This document shows positions 6,300 to 6,981 of a stretch of 6,981 nucleotides of DNA, piece by piece; the stretch's first letter is position 1, and each line of letters opens with the position of its first letter. The stretch comes from Rhodospirillaceae bacterium (GTDB taxonomy: Bacteria > Pseudomonadota > Alphaproteobacteria > UBA8366 > GCA-2717185): assembly GCA_018660965.1 (NCBI GenBank), contig JABJJH010000616.1, positions 1 to 6,981 on the forward strand, given 5' to 3'. Position numbers and translations under genes: made by a program. Under the pieces are notes generated by a model. That model did not search any database and was not told the origin of the DNA. It saw only the letters and a list, made by a program, of their open reading frames with translations.

Positions 6300-6611
6300 A
6301 TGGCGACCCTGGCTGAATTGACGAGCGTGCTGCGCTCCAAGAACGCGGGCGCATTGTTGTGCACGCTGGACCTGATGTTCGAAACCGAGGAGACCTACAC
6401 CCATGTTCGCGACAGCGGCGTGCTGGAGCCGGGCCTGATCGCCAGACTGTACGGCGTGTCCGACAACGAGGTCGCGATCATTCCCTACGACGTGGCCTAC
6501 GCCATCAAGATCACCCTGCCCCGACTGCACAAATCGGGCGATCCGGGCGACACCGATATCTACGGCGCGCAGCAACACGCGCCCCTCCTCGACATCGAAA
6601 TACCCGACTAA
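6300..6611 (+). CDS. DUF4387 protein, AtuA partner
   Basis: A 103-residue protein with the hallmarks of DUF4387: RSKNAG (12-17), LDLMFETEETY (23-33), SGVLEPGLIARLYGV (39-53) and the C-terminal GDPGDTDIYGAQQHAPLLD (80-98). The family has no established activity. It is typically encoded beside, or fused to, AtuA/DUF1446 proteins, which suggests a two-part protein or enzyme; this is family knowledge plus inference. The start codon lies 3 bp after the AtuA stop with no strong Shine-Dalgarno of its own, so translation probably depends on ribosomes finishing AtuA and yields matched amounts. The asparagine, aspartate and histidine residues in the two conserved motifs are candidates for a metal or substrate site, which cannot be tested here. 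Confidence 0.95.
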   Translation: MATLAELTSVLRSKNAGALLCTLDLMFETEETYTHVRDSGVLEPGLIARLYGVSDNEVAIIPYDVAYAIKITLPRLHKSGDPGDTDIYGAQQHAPLLDIEIPD

Positions 6612-6615
6612 GGAA
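6610..6615 (+). promoter_or_regulatory. Ribosome-binding site of the GMC gene, overlapping the DUF4387 stop
   Basis: AAGGAA begins within the TAA stop of DUF4387 (6609-6611) and lies 10 nt before the ATG at 6626. The spacing is slightly long, but no other start in this frame fits the flavin-binding motif better. The overlap supports co-transcription with AtuA and DUF4387. Confidence 0.6.
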
Positions 6616-6625
6616 CACCAGACCG

Positions 6626-6981
6626 ATGGATTACGATTACATCATCGTCGGCGCCGGGTCGGCGGGTTGTGTGCTCGCCAACCGTTTGAGCGCTTCTTCG
6701 GCGAACAAGGTGCTGTTGCTGGAAGCCGGGCCCGAAGACCGCAACCCGTGGATTCACGTGCCGCTCGGGTACGGCAAGAACGTCTCCAACCCCGCCGTCA
6801 ACTGGTGCCTGGAATCGGAACCGGAGGAATACCTCTACGGGCAAAAATATTTCCTGCCGCGCGGCAAAGTCATCGGCGGGTCGAGTTCGATCAACGGCAT
6901 GGTCTATGTGCGCGGTCAGGTCGAAGATTTCGACATGTGGGCGCAAATGGGCTGCCGAGGCTGGTCGTATGACGAAGTCCT
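6626..6981 (+). CDS. GMC-family FAD-dependent oxidoreductase (N-terminal part)
   Basis: The first 118 codons of a glucose-methanol-choline family flavoenzyme, a family usually about 530-560 residues long, so only the start of the FAD domain is present. YDYIIVGAGSAGCVLANRL (3-21) carries the GxGxxG dinucleotide motif at residues 9-14. LLLEAGPED (30-38) has the acidic Glu33 expected to bind the ADP ribose. RGKVIGGSSSINGMVYVRG (79-97) matches the GMC signature 1. Family members oxidise alcohols to aldehydes or ketones (choline, polyethylene glycol, glucose and long-chain alcohols among them), passing electrons to oxygen, quinones or cytochromes. Substrate-determining regions and the catalytic histidine lie beyond the window. 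It begins 14 bp after DUF4387, so it is likely the third gene of the rightward operon and the alcohol-oxidising step of the same pathway. Confidence 0.95.
   Translation, partial: MDYDYIIVGAGSAGCVLANRLSASSANKVLLLEAGPEDRNPWIHVPLGYGKNVSNPAVNWCLESEPEEYLYGQKYFLPRGKVIGGSSSINGMVYVRGQVEDFDMWAQMGCRGWSYDEV

Noticed and set aside
4848..6578. A 576-codon minus-strand open frame, longer than the gene opposite it
   Set aside because: It spans antisense across two separate genes (AtuA and DUF4387) and the control region, with no domain signature. Length alone is weak evidence at this base composition.
4932..6611. Assignment of the locus to citronellol/geraniol degradation
   Set aside because: Only AtuA-family resemblance supports it. 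No geranyl-CoA carboxylase or acyl-CoA dehydrogenase is in the window, and AtuA/DUF4387 pairs occur in other settings.
6608..6946. A 112-codon minus-strand open frame
   Set aside because: It is antisense to the GMC gene, whose flavin-binding and GMC signature motifs are unambiguous.

Overview
The window is GC-rich, gene-dense bacterial DNA, about 60% G+C by eye with strong G/C preference at third codon positions. Gene content (a CoxL-type molybdenum hydroxylase subunit, a CaiB/BaiF-type protein, AtuA/DUF4387 and a GMC oxidoreductase) and codon use suggest a proteobacterium, most likely an alphaproteobacterium with a broad catabolic repertoire. The sequence alone does not fix the genus.

Two gene clusters diverge head to head from one 161-bp intergenic region (4771-4931). 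Leftward, on the minus strand, in order of transcription: a two-part CaiB/BaiF-family (class III CoA-transferase-like) protein, an NTF2/SnoaL-like small protein, a molybdopterin-binding large subunit of a xanthine dehydrogenase/CO dehydrogenase-type hydroxylase, and two tandem paralogues of the uncharacterised Lin0512 family, the second cut by the window's left edge. Gaps are 19, 9, 70 and 20 bp, so this looks like one operon. Rightward, on the plus strand: an AtuA-family (DUF1446) protein, a DUF4387 protein 3 bp behind it, and the N-terminal 118 residues of a FAD-dependent GMC oxidoreductase, cut by the right edge.

The set reads as a catabolic locus for an unknown organic compound handled partly as a CoA thioester. 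The GMC enzyme and the molybdenum hydroxylase would be the redox steps, the CaiB-like protein a CoA-linked step, the SnoaL-like protein a possible auxiliary enzyme, and AtuA/DUF4387 an uncharacterised pair known from acyclic-terpene clusters. Substrate and reaction order cannot be read from the window. No regulator gene, carboxylase, acyl-CoA dehydrogenase, or [2Fe-2S]/FAD partner subunit for the molybdenum enzyme lies inside it.

The points most worth a second look are: (i) the CaiB-like protein, whose sequence looks permuted and has His and Gln where family enzymes carry the catalytic Asp; (ii) the Lin0512 pair behind a lone molybdenum subunit; (iii) the repeat-rich divergent control region. 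I see no RNA genes, insertion sequences, CRISPR arrays or convincing terminators.
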